Below, piece after piece: positions 1 through 7,689 of a stretch of DNA of 60,959 bases. Under the pieces are notes generated by a model. That model was given only the letters and a program-made list of their open reading frames with translations. It was not told the DNA's origin and ran no database searches. Positions within the stretch are counted from its first letter, which is position 1. The number at the start of each line of letters is the position of its first letter. Position numbers and translations under genes: made by a program. The stretch spans positions 1 to 60,959 of the forward strand of contig JAIUOH010000018.1 in NCBI GenBank assembly GCA_020161315.1, given 5' to 3'. This DNA comes from Actinomycetota bacterium. Lineage in GTDB: Bacteria; Actinomycetota; Actinomycetes; Actinomycetales; Microbacteriaceae.

Positions 1-32
1 ACGTTGCGCAAGAGCTCAACGGCCGACCACGC

Positions 33-68
33 AAAACGCTCGGCTGGGAAAACCCAGCCGAGCGTTTT
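33..68. terminator. Rho-independent terminator hairpin
   Basis: A perfect 16-bp stem (33-48 pairs with 53-68) closes on an AAAA loop. The stem is flanked by A-runs on the left and T-runs on the right, so it can work in both directions. It probably ends a gene lying to the left of the window. Bases 69-291 hold no convincing gene, only the upstream region of the thiolase. Confidence 0.85.
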
Positions 69-291
69 AGCAGCTATATTCAGCCCTAACAATCACCCCG
101 GTGTTGCAACGACCGGACGAATCCGCCAAGCGTGCGGTGACCCCGCTGCCTGTACGCGGTGCATTCTGCCCACAGCGTTTCGTGGATCGGTGCACATCGA
201 CCAGGCACACGCTCGATTACTGCACCATAATTGAGACCAGACGCCGTGGTCTCTGACCACCGAGCAACGCTGCTGCGGAAGGAGCACGCAC

Positions 292-1506
292 ATGACCGAC
301 GCGTACATTTACGATGCGGTGCGCACGCCGAGAGGCAAGAACCGAGGCGGTGCGCTGCACGGCACAAAGCCGATCGACCTTGCTGTAACGGTGATCGACG
401 CCATTCTTGAGCGAAACCCGGGGCTTAACCCCGAGCTCATCGACGACGTCGTGCTTGGCGTGGTGTCACCGGTGGGGGAGCAAGGAGGCGACATCGCCCG
501 CGCAGCCTCGTTGCTCTCAGGGCTGCCCGAGTCGGTTGCTGGTGTGCAGGTCAACCGCTTCTGCGCGTCAGGCCTCGAGGCGGTCAACCTCGCGGCACAG
601 AAGGTCGCCTCAGGCTACGAGCAGTGGGTGCTCGCAGGCGGCGTCGAATCGATGAGCCGCGTGCCGATCGGCAGCGACGGTGGCGCCTACTTTCAAGACC
701 CGACCACCGGTTACGATCAGTACTTTGTGCCGCAGGGCATCGGTGCCGACCTCATCGCCACGATTGAGGGTTTCAGCAGGCAAGATGTAGACGCATTCGC
801 AGCGAGATCGCAAGAGCGTGCCGAGACCGCCTGGGCTGAGGGACGCTTCAAGAACTCGATCATTCCCGTGACAGACATCAACGGCGTCGTGCTGCTCGAT
901 AACGACGAGCATCGCAGGCCCGGGTCGACCGTCGAGTCGCTCGGTGCACTCCCGGCAAGCTTTGCGGCGATGGGAGAACAAGCAGGCTTCGACGCGGTCG
1001 CCTTGCAGAAGTACCACTCGATCGAGCGCATCAACCACGTGCACGGCCCCGGCAACTCGTCTGGCATCGTCGACGGCGCCGCCCTGCTGCTCGTCGGCAC
1101 CAAGGCAGCCGGGGAGGCGGCTGGGCTGAAGCCCCGAGCCCGCATCATCGCCACCGCCGCAATCGGCTCAGAACCAACCATCATGCTGACTGGGCCAACC
1201 CCAGCGACCATGAAAGCACTCGACCGCGCGGGCCTCGACGTCACCGACATCGACCTGTTCGAACTTAACGAGGCATTCGCGGCGGTCGTCATGAAGTGGC
1301 AAAAGGATCTCGGCATTCCTGATGACAAGGTCAACGTGAATGGCGGCGCGATCGCCCTCGGGCACCCGCTCGGAGCCACTGGGGCGATGATCCTCGGAAC
1401 CCTGCTCGATGAGCTCGAGCGACGCGACCTGAGGCGCGGGCTTGCGACGCTTTGCGTGGGCGCTGGCATGGGGGTTGCCACCATCATCGAACGAGTTGAA
1501 GCGTAA
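292..1506 (+). CDS. fadA: Acetyl-CoA C-acetyltransferase (thiolase, FadA type)
   Basis: 404-aa thiolase, the usual length for FadA/acetyl-CoA acetyltransferases, catalysing thiolytic cleavage of 3-ketoacyl-CoA in fatty acid beta-oxidation. The nucleophilic Cys91 lies in [10 protein letters not shown]; the general base His358 in GHPLGATGA and the second catalytic Cys388 in LCVGAGMG are both present. The ATG is preceded by a strong GGAAGGAG ribosome site. The gene ends 12 bases before a FadB-type multifunctional protein, so the two probably form an operon encoding the trifunctional complex. The biochemical role follows from the family; the chain-length preference cannot be read from sequence. 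Confidence 0.95.
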   Translation: MTDAYIYDAVRTPRGKNRGGALHGTKPIDLAVTVIDAILERNPGLNPELIDDVVLGVVSPVGEQGGDIARAASLLSGLPESVAGVQVNRFCASGLEAVNLAAQKVASGYEQWVLAGGVESMSRVPIGSDGGAYFQDPTTGYDQYFVPQGIGADLIATIEGFSRQDVDAFAARSQERAETAWAEGRFKNSIIPVTDINGVVLLDNDEHRRPGSTVESLGALPASFAAMGEQAGFDAVALQKYHSIERINHVHGPGNSSGIVDGAALLLVGTKAAGEAAGLKPRARIIATAAIGSEPTIMLTGPTPATMKALDRAGLDVTDIDLFELNEAFAAVVMKWQKDLGIPDDKVNVNGGAIALGHPLGATGAMILGTLLDELERRDLRRGLATLCVGAGMGVATIIERVEA

Positions 1507-1518
1507 GGGGCCGAGAGC

Positions 1519-3687
1519 ATGACCGAACAAGCTGGCGCGATTCGTTACGAGCGCGACGCAGAGGGCATTGTGACCCTCACTATTGACGACCCGAACGGCC
1601 CCGTCAACCTGATGAACCAGGTGTTCAAGACCTCGCTTAAGCAGGTGGTCGACCGCCTGTACGAAGAGCGTGAGCAGGTGAGCGGGGTGATCCTCGCATC
1701 GGCGAAAAAGACGTTCTTTGCCGGCGGTGACCTCGAAAGCCTCGCGAGCGCGAGCCCCGAGCGCGCCAAAGAAGAGACCGCGTACGTGAACGACATGAAG
1801 TCAGACATGCGCAGGCTCGAGACGCTCGGCAAGCCAGTGGTTGCCGCGATCAACGGGGCGGCGCTCGGTGGCGGGCTCGAGGTGGCGCTCGTGGCGCATT
1901 ACCGCGTCGCCGCCGAGCTGCCTGGCACGCGCATCGGGCTGCCCGAGGTGAGCCTGGGCCTGCTGCCGGGCGGCGGCGGCATCACGCGTATGGTGCGCAT
2001 GCTGGGGCTGCAGAAAGCGCTGAGCGATGTGATCTTGCCCGCAACGAAGTTCACGGTGCAGGGGGCGCTCGAAGCAGGCCTGATCGATGCTGTCGTGCCG
2101 GGCATTGATGATCTGCTGCCAGCCGCCCGCGACTGGATTCGCGAGCACCCCGAGGCGGCGAAGCCGTGGGATCAGAAGGGCTTCAGACTGCCCGGTGGTG
2201 CGCCCACCTCGCCGTCAATGGCTTCGATGCTGCCAGCAATGCCTGCAATGCTTCGCAAGCAGATCAAGGGTGCACCGATGCCCGCCCCGCGCGCGGCGCT
2301 TGCCGCGGCCGTCGAGGGCGCCTACGTCGACTTCGACACGGCATCGCTCATTGAGACGCGCTACTTCGTGCACCTGACACACGGGCAGGTTGCGAAGAAC
2401 ATGATCAAAGCGATGTTCTTTGACCTCGCGGCGATCAATAAGGGCGCGAGCCGGCCGCAGGACTACCCGGCGTCTCGCCCCGCGAAGGTTGGCGTGGTTG
2501 GCGCGGGCATGATGGGGGCGGCGATCGCCTACGTCACCGCGAAGGCTGGCATTGACGTCGTGCTAAGAGATGTGTCGCTCGAAGCCGCCGAGAAAGGCAA
2601 AGACTACGGTCGCGCGCTCGAGACGAAGGCAGTGGCACGCGGCAAGACGACGCCTGAGAAGAGTGAGGCGCTGCTCGCCCGCATTCAGGCCACGGGCTCT
2701 GTTTCTGACTTTACCGGCGTCGACTTTGTGATCGAGGCCGTGTTCGAGTCGGTGCCGGTGAAGCAGGGGGTGTTTCACGAGATCGAAGACATCGTCGCGC
2801 CCGACGCGGTGCTCGGCTCGAACACCTCGACCCTGCCGATTACGGTGCTTGCGGGCGGGGTGAAGCGGCCCGCTGACTTCATCGGGGTGCATTTCTTCTC
2901 GCCGGTCGACAAGATGCCGCTCGTCGAGATTGTGCGTGGCGAGCAGACGAGTGACGCGGTGCTCGCGAAAGTCTTCGATTACGTGCTTGCGATTCGCAAG
3001 ACGCCGATCGTAGTGAACGACTCGCGCGGCTTCTTTACCTCGCGCGTCATTAGCAAGTTCATGGCCGAGGCCGTCGCGGCGGTTGCCGAGGGGGTTGAGC
3101 CCGCGAGTGTCGAGCAGGCAGCGCTGCAGGCTGGCTACCCGTCGGGTGCGCTGCAGCTGACCGATGAGCTGACGCTTTCGCTGTCGCAGAAGATTCGACT
3201 CGAGACGCGGGCCGCTATTGAAGCCGAGGGTGGCGTATGGGTCTCGCACCCCTCGGAGCGCGTGATTGACGAGCTGGTCGCGCTTGGTCGCATCGGTCGC
3301 CGCGCGGGCAGGGGTTTTTACGAGTACGACGAATCGGGTGCGCGGGTCGGCATCTGGCCTGGCCTACGAGAGATGTATGGTGCGGGATCGCTCGAACTAC
3401 CCCTCATTGACCTGCAAGAGCGCATGCTCTTTGCTGAGGCGCTTGATGCAGTCAGGTGCCTCGACGAGGGAGTGTTGACTTCGGTGGCCGACGCAAATAT
3501 TGGGTCGATCTTCGGTATCGGGTTTCCGGCGTGGACGGGCGGCGTGTTGCAGTACGTGAATCAGTACGAGGGCGGGCTGCAGGGTTTTGTCGATCGCGCG
3601 CGGGAGCTTGCAGCCACGTATGGCGAGCGGTTTGAGCCACCGGTGTCGCTTGTGGAGCGGGCGGCGACGGGGCAGATGTTCGTTTAG
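1519..3687 (+). CDS. fadB: 3-hydroxyacyl-CoA dehydrogenase/enoyl-CoA hydratase (FadB/FadJ type)
   Basis: 722-aa multifunctional beta-oxidation enzyme. The N-terminal third is a crotonase fold with the oxyanion-hole segments FFAGGDLESL and GAALGGGLEVAL. From about residue 323 an NAD-binding Rossmann fold begins (VGVVGAGMMGAAIA), followed by the hydroxyacyl-CoA dehydrogenase core (NTSTLPI, HFFSPVDKMPLVEIV) and two C-terminal HAD domains. The length matches FadB/FadJ alpha subunits. It follows the thiolase by 12 bases, which suggests co-transcription and a hydratase-dehydrogenase-thiolase complex. The start is an ATG with only a weak ribosome site, consistent with translational coupling. Confidence 0.95.
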   Translation: MTEQAGAIRYERDAEGIVTLTIDDPNGPVNLMNQVFKTSLKQVVDRLYEEREQVSGVILASAKKTFFAGGDLESLASASPERAKEETAYVNDMKSDMRRLETLGKPVVAAINGAALGGGLEVALVAHYRVAAELPGTRIGLPEVSLGLLPGGGGITRMVRMLGLQKALSDVILPATKFTVQGALEAGLIDAVVPGIDDLLPAARDWIREHPEAAKPWDQKGFRLPGGAPTSPSMASMLPAMPAMLRKQIKGAPMPAPRAALAAAVEGAYVDFDTASLIETRYFVHLTHGQVAKNMIKAMFFDLAAINKGASRPQDYPASRPAKVGVVGAGMMGAAIAYVTAKAGIDVVLRDVSLEAAEKGKDYGRALETKAVARGKTTPEKSEALLARIQATGSVSDFTGVDFVIEAVFESVPVKQGVFHEIEDIVAPDAVLGSNTSTLPITVLAGGVKRPADFIGVHFFSPVDKMPLVEIVRGEQTSDAVLAKVFDYVLAIRKTPIVVNDSRGFFTSRVISKFMAEAVAAVAEGVEPASVEQAALQAGYPSGALQLTDELTLSLSQKIRLETRAAIEAEGGVWVSHPSERVIDELVALGRIGRRAGRGFYEYDESGARVGIWPGLREMYGAGSLELPLIDLQERMLFAEALDAVRCLDEGVLTSVADANIGSIFGIGFPAWTGGVLQYVNQYEGGLQGFVDRARELAATYGERFEPPVSLVERAATGQMFV

Positions 3688-3721
3688 ATTGTGGCTGTGG
3701 CGGGCCCGCGACACGCTCGTT

Positions 3722-3750
3722 TTGCGTGAAGCAGCGAAGCTCGCTATAGT
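3722..3750 (+). promoter_or_regulatory. Promoter of the tRNA-Ala gene
   Basis: A -35 box TTGCGT (3722-3727), a 17-base spacer and a -10 box TATAGT (3745-3750) lie about 65 bases upstream of the mature tRNA-Ala. Spacing and hexamers fit a housekeeping sigma-70-type promoter. No open frame competes with it. Confidence 0.65.
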
Positions 3751-3815
3751 TGTACAGTCGAGGCCGACAGATGAAAATCAGAACGCCTCACGAGGTGCAG
3801 CGAAAGCCGCGTCTC

Positions 3816-3891
3816 GGGTCCTTAACTCAGTTGGTAGAGTGCCTGCTTTGCAAGCAGGATGTCAGGAGTTCGATTCTCCTAGGATCCACCA
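3816..3891 (+). tRNA. tRNA-Ala (anticodon TGC)
   Basis: Complete cloverleaf of 76 nt including an encoded CCA (3889-3891). The acceptor stem GGGTCCT pairs with AGGATCC and includes the G3-T70 pair that identifies alanine tRNAs. The anticodon stem CCTGC/GCAGG encloses a loop with TGC at 3849-3851, and the T-arm carries TTCGATT. A tRNA-Ala in this neighbourhood is also known near the origin in Mycobacterium. Confidence 0.97.
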
Positions 3892-3893
3892 CC

Positions 3894-3929
3894 AGAACCC
3901 CGCGCAGCGCGCGGGGTTCTTTCGTTTTT
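3894..3929 (+). terminator. Terminator of tRNA-Ala
   Basis: A perfect 12-bp stem (AGAACCCCGCGC, 3894-3905, with 3909-3920), a 3-base loop and a following T-rich run make a typical intrinsic terminator directly behind the tRNA. Its 3' arm plus T-run reappears nearly unchanged at 4845-4862. Confidence 0.9.
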
Positions 3930-3944
3930 TTGCAACGGTAGCCT

Positions 3945-4778
3945 TTGACTATGGAACCGATCTTGCTTGCAACATTGCTACCTTCGGACTTCGATCCGAC
4001 AGAATGTAAGCTGCACTTTGCGGTGTTCAACGGTGAATCTTATCCGATCGATGCACTTGGGAACGACCCCGATCGATGGCAGCAATGGAATTCGTGGCGC
4101 AACGTCAATAATGACTTCAACCGACAGTTCATCTTCTCGCTTGCGCAAGACCGTCATGACCCCACACTCTGGCTGTTTGGCGGCATCTGGGAGGTCGTGG
4201 GTCGTGGGTTAGGGACACGGCAGCACTCCTACGATGTGGTTCTTCGTGACGACTTGATGGGCCCATACATTAAGAGACTTTACGTGCGCGTGGCACTCTC
4301 GGGTCGCAACCGCCGCCGAAACATGGAGGCTTGTCTCAACGATATGGCGGTTGCGATGATCATTGAAGAACCCTTTGCGGGTGACCCGTTCCCAGGGCAT
4401 GATCGCATCAATCATTCGCTTGCCGAGATACAGGAAATAGTGAAGCTAGGGCGACCTGACTGGCGGATTGCTCTGGAACATATGAAAGGCGTCTACGTCA
4501 TTCACGACGTAATAACCGGCGAGCCTTATGTGGGCTCAGCCTATGGCGACACGGGGATCTGGCAACGTTGGTCCAATTACGCCCACACGCTCCACGGCGA
4601 CAACATCGGCCTGAAAGCACACCTCGCCAACACTGGTACGGATTACTTCAAGACAAACATGCGTTTTGCCCTGCTGGAGTTTTGGTCAATGCGAACTGAC
4701 GACCAGCATGTAATCGACCGTGAGACGTATTGGAAGGGAGTGCTGGTTTCCAGGTCGCTCGGACATAACAGGAACTAA
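3945..4778 (+). CDS. GIY-YIG nuclease domain protein
   Basis: 275-277 aa. The C-terminal part carries a GIY-YIG-like signature: GVYVI at about residue 182, YVGSA at about 195 and a conserved Arg at about 208. Such folds are metal-dependent nucleases in repair, restriction or mobile elements. The N-terminal 170 residues match nothing I recognise. The start may be TTG 3945 or, more likely, ATG 3951. Base composition is visibly lower in GC than its neighbours. The gene sits alone between tRNA-Ala and a second copy of the tRNA terminator arm, which suggests horizontal gain. The substrate is unknown. Confidence 0.8.
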   Translation: MTMEPILLATLLPSDFDPTECKLHFAVFNGESYPIDALGNDPDRWQQWNSWRNVNNDFNRQFIFSLAQDRHDPTLWLFGGIWEVVGRGLGTRQHSYDVVLRDDLMGPYIKRLYVRVALSGRNRRRNMEACLNDMAVAMIIEEPFAGDPFPGHDRINHSLAEIQEIVKLGRPDWRIALEHMKGVYVIHDVITGEPYVGSAYGDTGIWQRWSNYAHTLHGDNIGLKAHLANTGTDYFKTNMRFALLEFWSMRTDDQHVIDRETYWKGVLVSRSLGHNRN

Positions 4779-4844
4779 GCGATTGAGCCAGCGTTGATGA
4801 GTTAACGGAGGATCCGTGCCTCTCATTTGAGGTGGTTTGTACCT

Positions 4845-4862
4845 GCGGGGTTCTTTCATTTT
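4845..4862. repeat. Second copy of the tRNA-Ala terminator 3' arm
   Basis: The 18 bases at 4845-4862 match 3911-3928 at 17 positions, and a GGATCC resembling the tRNA 3' end lies 36 bases upstream (4810-4815). The copies bracket the GIY-YIG gene and may be the footprint of an insertion at the tRNA 3' end. Confidence 0.5.
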
Positions 4863-4898
4863 GCTGCTGAACTCCAGTCGCAAAGGGTATGGTGAGCC

Positions 4899-5123
4899 AT
4901 GTCAGTGGTTCAGAGAATCTCCGTGGATCCTGCGGTCGCGCATGGCAGCCCGGTTGTCAGGGGAACCTGCATGCGTGTTTCGGACATTCTCTCGTTGCTC
5001 GCGTCAGGCGCTTCTGAGGATGAAATTCTCGAGGACCATCCGTATCTCACCCGAGAAGACATCAGGGCTGCACTAACGTACGCAGCGATGCAGAATGATC
5101 ACGCTATCTTGATTGCTTCTTAG
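4899..5123 (+). CDS. DUF433 domain protein (VapB45-like antitoxin)
   Basis: 74-aa protein with the typical DUF433 pattern: an N-terminal I-x-x-D-P segment, a G-T/R-V-x-D-I-L core and a LTREDIRAALTYAA helix. DUF433 proteins are small winged-helix antitoxins usually encoded just upstream of a DUF5615 PIN-like toxin. Here the stop is followed after 3 bases by a short remnant that begins like such a toxin, so this is probably an orphaned antitoxin. The family is clear; DNA binding or neutralising activity is inferred. Confidence 0.85.
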   Translation: MSVVQRISVDPAVAHGSPVVRGTCMRVSDILSLLASGASEDEILEDHPYLTREDIRAALTYAAMQNDHAILIAS

Positions 5124-5126
5124 CGC

Positions 5127-5183
5127 ATGCGTTTTCTGGTCGATGCGATCAAGTCAGGGCAACAACTCATCAAATTGCGCTGA
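5127..5183 (+). pseudogene. Truncated DUF5615 PIN-like toxin remnant
   Basis: The frame directly after the DUF433 gene opens with MRFLVDA, the hallmark N-terminus of DUF5615 (VapC45-like) toxins, where the aspartate is part of the PIN active site. After about 8 residues the similarity stops, and the frame ends at codon 19. The catalytic domain is therefore missing. I read it as a deletion remnant; it is too short for firm assignment. Confidence 0.6.
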
Positions 5184-5214
5184 GACAGGATGTGCGCTTG
5201 CAGAAGAGAGCCAG

Positions 5215-5230
5215 TGTTTCACATGAAACA
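5215..5230. promoter_or_regulatory. parS-like ParB-binding site
   Basis: The 16-mer TGTTTCACATGAAACA differs at one central base from the bacterial parS consensus TGTTTCACGTGAAACA. It is intergenic, upstream of the ADP-ribosylglycohydrolase. parS sites cluster near the replication origin, and the downstream gene order is also origin-proximal in other Actinobacteria. Confidence 0.65.
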
Positions 5231-5342
5231 TTCGCTCGGCACACGTGAGGATCGATCCCGCGTCGTGCCTTGAAATCACTTTGTCGGTGGTGCCATGTAG
5301 CCTTATGCAAATCTTGTCGGCCAGGATGCGGAGGTACGCGAC

Positions 5343-6470
5343 TTGCAGAACATCGATGATCTGAAGTATCGCGCCCGGGTTCGCGGGTGCCTACTCGGGG
5401 GAGCGATTGGCGATGCGCTTGGGGCTCCGGTCGAATTCTGGGGCAGCGAGAGAATCTTTGCCGAGTGTGGCCCCGATGGGGTTACTGAATATCTGCCCGG
5501 CCCGTATGGCGGCGGCCAGAAGTACGGTCAGATTACCGACGACACACAGATGACGCTCTTCACGGTTGAAGGCATGATTCGCGCCTCGGTGCGTACCGAC
5601 CGAGGCATTGGATTCACGGTGGGGGTCTTGCATCACGCGTACGACAGGTGGCTCGACACCCAGCTGCTCGCAGGCCCAGACGGGTCGCGAGACGGCTGGC
5701 TGATTCAGCAGCAGTGGCTCTACTCACAGCGGGCACCGGGCAACACCTGCATGTCTTCACTCATCGATGCTCGCGAAGGCGGGGCCAGAATCGCAAAGTT
5801 TGGCGAGCGCACTGAGAATCACTCGAAGGGGTGCGGCGGGGTCATGAGAAGTGCGCCTTTCGGTTTGATACCCCCGCGTGGCTCGGGCAGCTTCAACTGG
5901 CAATTCGATTCGGCAGCCAAAGCGGCTTCGTACACCCACGGGCACCCGACCGCGCAGCTCGCGTCCGGCGCACTCGCGGTGTTGGTCGCAGCGATTGTGA
6001 ATGCTCAAACACTCGACGAGGCAATCGCAACCACAATCGAGCACCTTCGCACGCGCAAGCATCACGAAGAAACGCTGAGCGCAATCGATCAGGCGATTGC
6101 TGCAGCGAAGAGCCCACCCAGCATGAAGGCAATCGAGGCGCTAGGCGGCGGGTGGGTCGCAGAAGAAGCCCTCGCAATTGCCATCTACGCGACGCTGGTG
6201 CACCCCGGCCCTGAAGATGTGCTCAAGGCGCTCTCGCTCGCGGTGAGCCACTCGGGCGACAGCGACTCGACCGGCGCCATCTGCGGCAACATTCTTGGTG
6301 CGCTTCATGGTGAGTCCGCGTTGCCTGTCGAGCTGCTATTCGAGCTCGAGGGTCGCGGCACCCTGCTGGAGCTTGCCGACGACTTCATTAACGAGTTCAC
6401 GAAGTCGGGGCAGCTACATGGAGACTACGGCCCGTACACGCGCTGGAACACCCGCTACCCCGGCTGGTAG
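5343..6470 (+). CDS. ADP-ribosylglycohydrolase family protein
   Basis: 375-aa DraG/ARH-type hydrolase predicted to remove ADP-ribose from modified proteins, nucleic acids or small molecules using a dinuclear magnesium centre. Metal-binding motifs are visible: GAIGDALGAPVE and TDDTQMTLFT near the N-terminus, and HSGDSDSTGAICGN near the C-terminus; CGGVMRSAPFGL is also typical. The TTG start at 5343 is supported by a GGAGG ribosome site 8 bases upstream. The gene is monocistronic. No ADP-ribosyltransferase partner is seen in the window, so the substrate is unknown. Confidence 0.92.
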   Translation: MQNIDDLKYRARVRGCLLGGAIGDALGAPVEFWGSERIFAECGPDGVTEYLPGPYGGGQKYGQITDDTQMTLFTVEGMIRASVRTDRGIGFTVGVLHHAYDRWLDTQLLAGPDGSRDGWLIQQQWLYSQRAPGNTCMSSLIDAREGGARIAKFGERTENHSKGCGGVMRSAPFGLIPPRGSGSFNWQFDSAAKAASYTHGHPTAQLASGALAVLVAAIVNAQTLDEAIATTIEHLRTRKHHEETLSAIDQAIAAAKSPPSMKAIEALGGGWVAEEALAIAIYATLVHPGPEDVLKALSLAVSHSGDSDSTGAICGNILGALHGESALPVELLFELEGRGTLLELADDFINEFTKSGQLHGDYGPYTRWNTRYPGW

Positions 6471-6480
6471 CTCGTGAAGC

Positions 6481-6867
6481 TTAGAGCCGCTCGAAGACCA
6501 TCGTCGCCTGTACGCGGTCGCCGCCACCAAGACCTTTGCTGCCCGACGACGCGGTGCTGATGGTGTGCAAACGGTAGCCGAGCGCGGCCTGACGGTTAAT
6601 CACGTCTTCGAGTTCGGTGAGGTTACCTGAGCCGGCACCCCAGAGTTTCTCTTTGAGAATCACTTGTAGCACCACATAGCTCATGCCGGTCTGAGCGGGC
6701 CGCACCTGGGCGCCCGAGACAGCCTCCTTCTCAATGTGTTCGATCATGCCGCCGATGCCGCCGGGCTGTGGCTCTGCAGGTTTGACCCGCTCGGTCCAGT
6801 TCTGGCCATCCCACCAGCGCTGCGTGCCTGATCCATCGTCGTACCAACCAGCTTGTGTTTCAGCCAT
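6481..6867 (-). CDS. DUF2510/DUF4177 domain protein
   Basis: 128-aa protein. The N-terminus has the DUF2510 motif AGWYDDGSGTQRWWDGQNW, frequent in actinobacterial surface and stress proteins, and the C-terminal half looks like DUF4177 (YVVLQVILKEK...RQAALGYRLHTI...VFERL). I chose the inner ATG at 6867 because AGGAGAC lies just upstream; an extension to 6924 lacks such support. No membrane segment is evident. The function is unknown; it converges with the preceding gene. Confidence 0.8.
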   Translation of the reverse strand: MAETQAGWYDDGSGTQRWWDGQNWTERVKPAEPQPGGIGGMIEHIEKEAVSGAQVRPAQTGMSYVVLQVILKEKLWGAGSGNLTELEDVINRQAALGYRLHTISTASSGSKGLGGGDRVQATMVFERL

Positions 6868-6998
6868 AAGTGTCTCCTGTGTTCGGGGGAAAGGGGTGAC
6901 GTTCGCGGTATGTGGAACGTACACGGAACATCTACACCGATCGTTTCATGGCTTCACGAGCAGAACTAGACCCCACGCGGGTCAGATACCGTTGAACC

Positions 6999-7631
6999 AT
7001 GACAGGTCAGCCCGCAGCCTCCGACGCCCCAGCCCCCGCATTTCGCAAGCTGGAGATCTGGCCCCTAGAGACCGAGCGTCTCACGCTGCGCCCGGCAGAG
7101 CTCGCAGACGGCGAGGTGCTCTGGCTGCACCGAGGCCTGCCCGAGGTTGGCATGTGGCTCGGCTGGCACCCGGTCGACCGTGACGACTGGAACAAGACCT
7201 ACCCTGAGAAGCACGCCGACTATCTCGTGGTCGAACTGAACGGCGAGATTATCGGCGACCTCATGCTGCGCACCGGCGATGGCTGGGGGCAGCGCGAGGT
7301 CAAAGATCAGGCCGTCGCAGTACAGGCCGAGCTCGGCTGGACCTTCGCGCCCGAGGCAGGCGGTAAGGGCTACGCCACCGAGGCAGTAGAGGCACTCATG
7401 GGGGTCTGCTTCGAGCACCTCGGCATGCGCCGCATCGAGGCGGGCGCTTTCGCCGCGAATGAGCCCTCATGGCGGCTCATGGAGCGAGTTGGCATGCGCC
7501 GCGAGTCGTACTCCGTGAAAGAGTCGCTGCACCGCGACCTCGGATGGGTCGACGGTGTGCTCTACGCGATGCTCGCCGACGAGTGGTACGAGCGGCGCGC
7601 GACACAGGAAGCGCATCACCCAAAAGGTTGA
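6999..7631 (+). CDS. GNAT family N-acetyltransferase (RimJ/RimL-like)
   Basis: 210-aa acetyltransferase. The N-terminal strand ETERLTLRPAELADG is typical of the RimJ/RimL branch, the acetyl-CoA loop is AGGKGYATEAVEALM, and MRRIEAGAFAANEPSWRLMERVGM is the usual C-terminal segment. These enzymes acetylate protein N-termini, amino acids or small molecules; the substrate cannot be predicted. A divergent promoter region is shared with the DUF2510 gene. Confidence 0.9.
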   Translation: MTGQPAASDAPAPAFRKLEIWPLETERLTLRPAELADGEVLWLHRGLPEVGMWLGWHPVDRDDWNKTYPEKHADYLVVELNGEIIGDLMLRTGDGWGQREVKDQAVAVQAELGWTFAPEAGGKGYATEAVEALMGVCFEHLGMRRIEAGAFAANEPSWRLMERVGMRRESYSVKESLHRDLGWVDGVLYAMLADEWYERRATQEAHHPKG

Positions 7632-7689
7632 TATCTAGTTCACCCACTTTCGCGATGACGCCGATAGGCGTGGCTGCTGAAGTGGAAGC

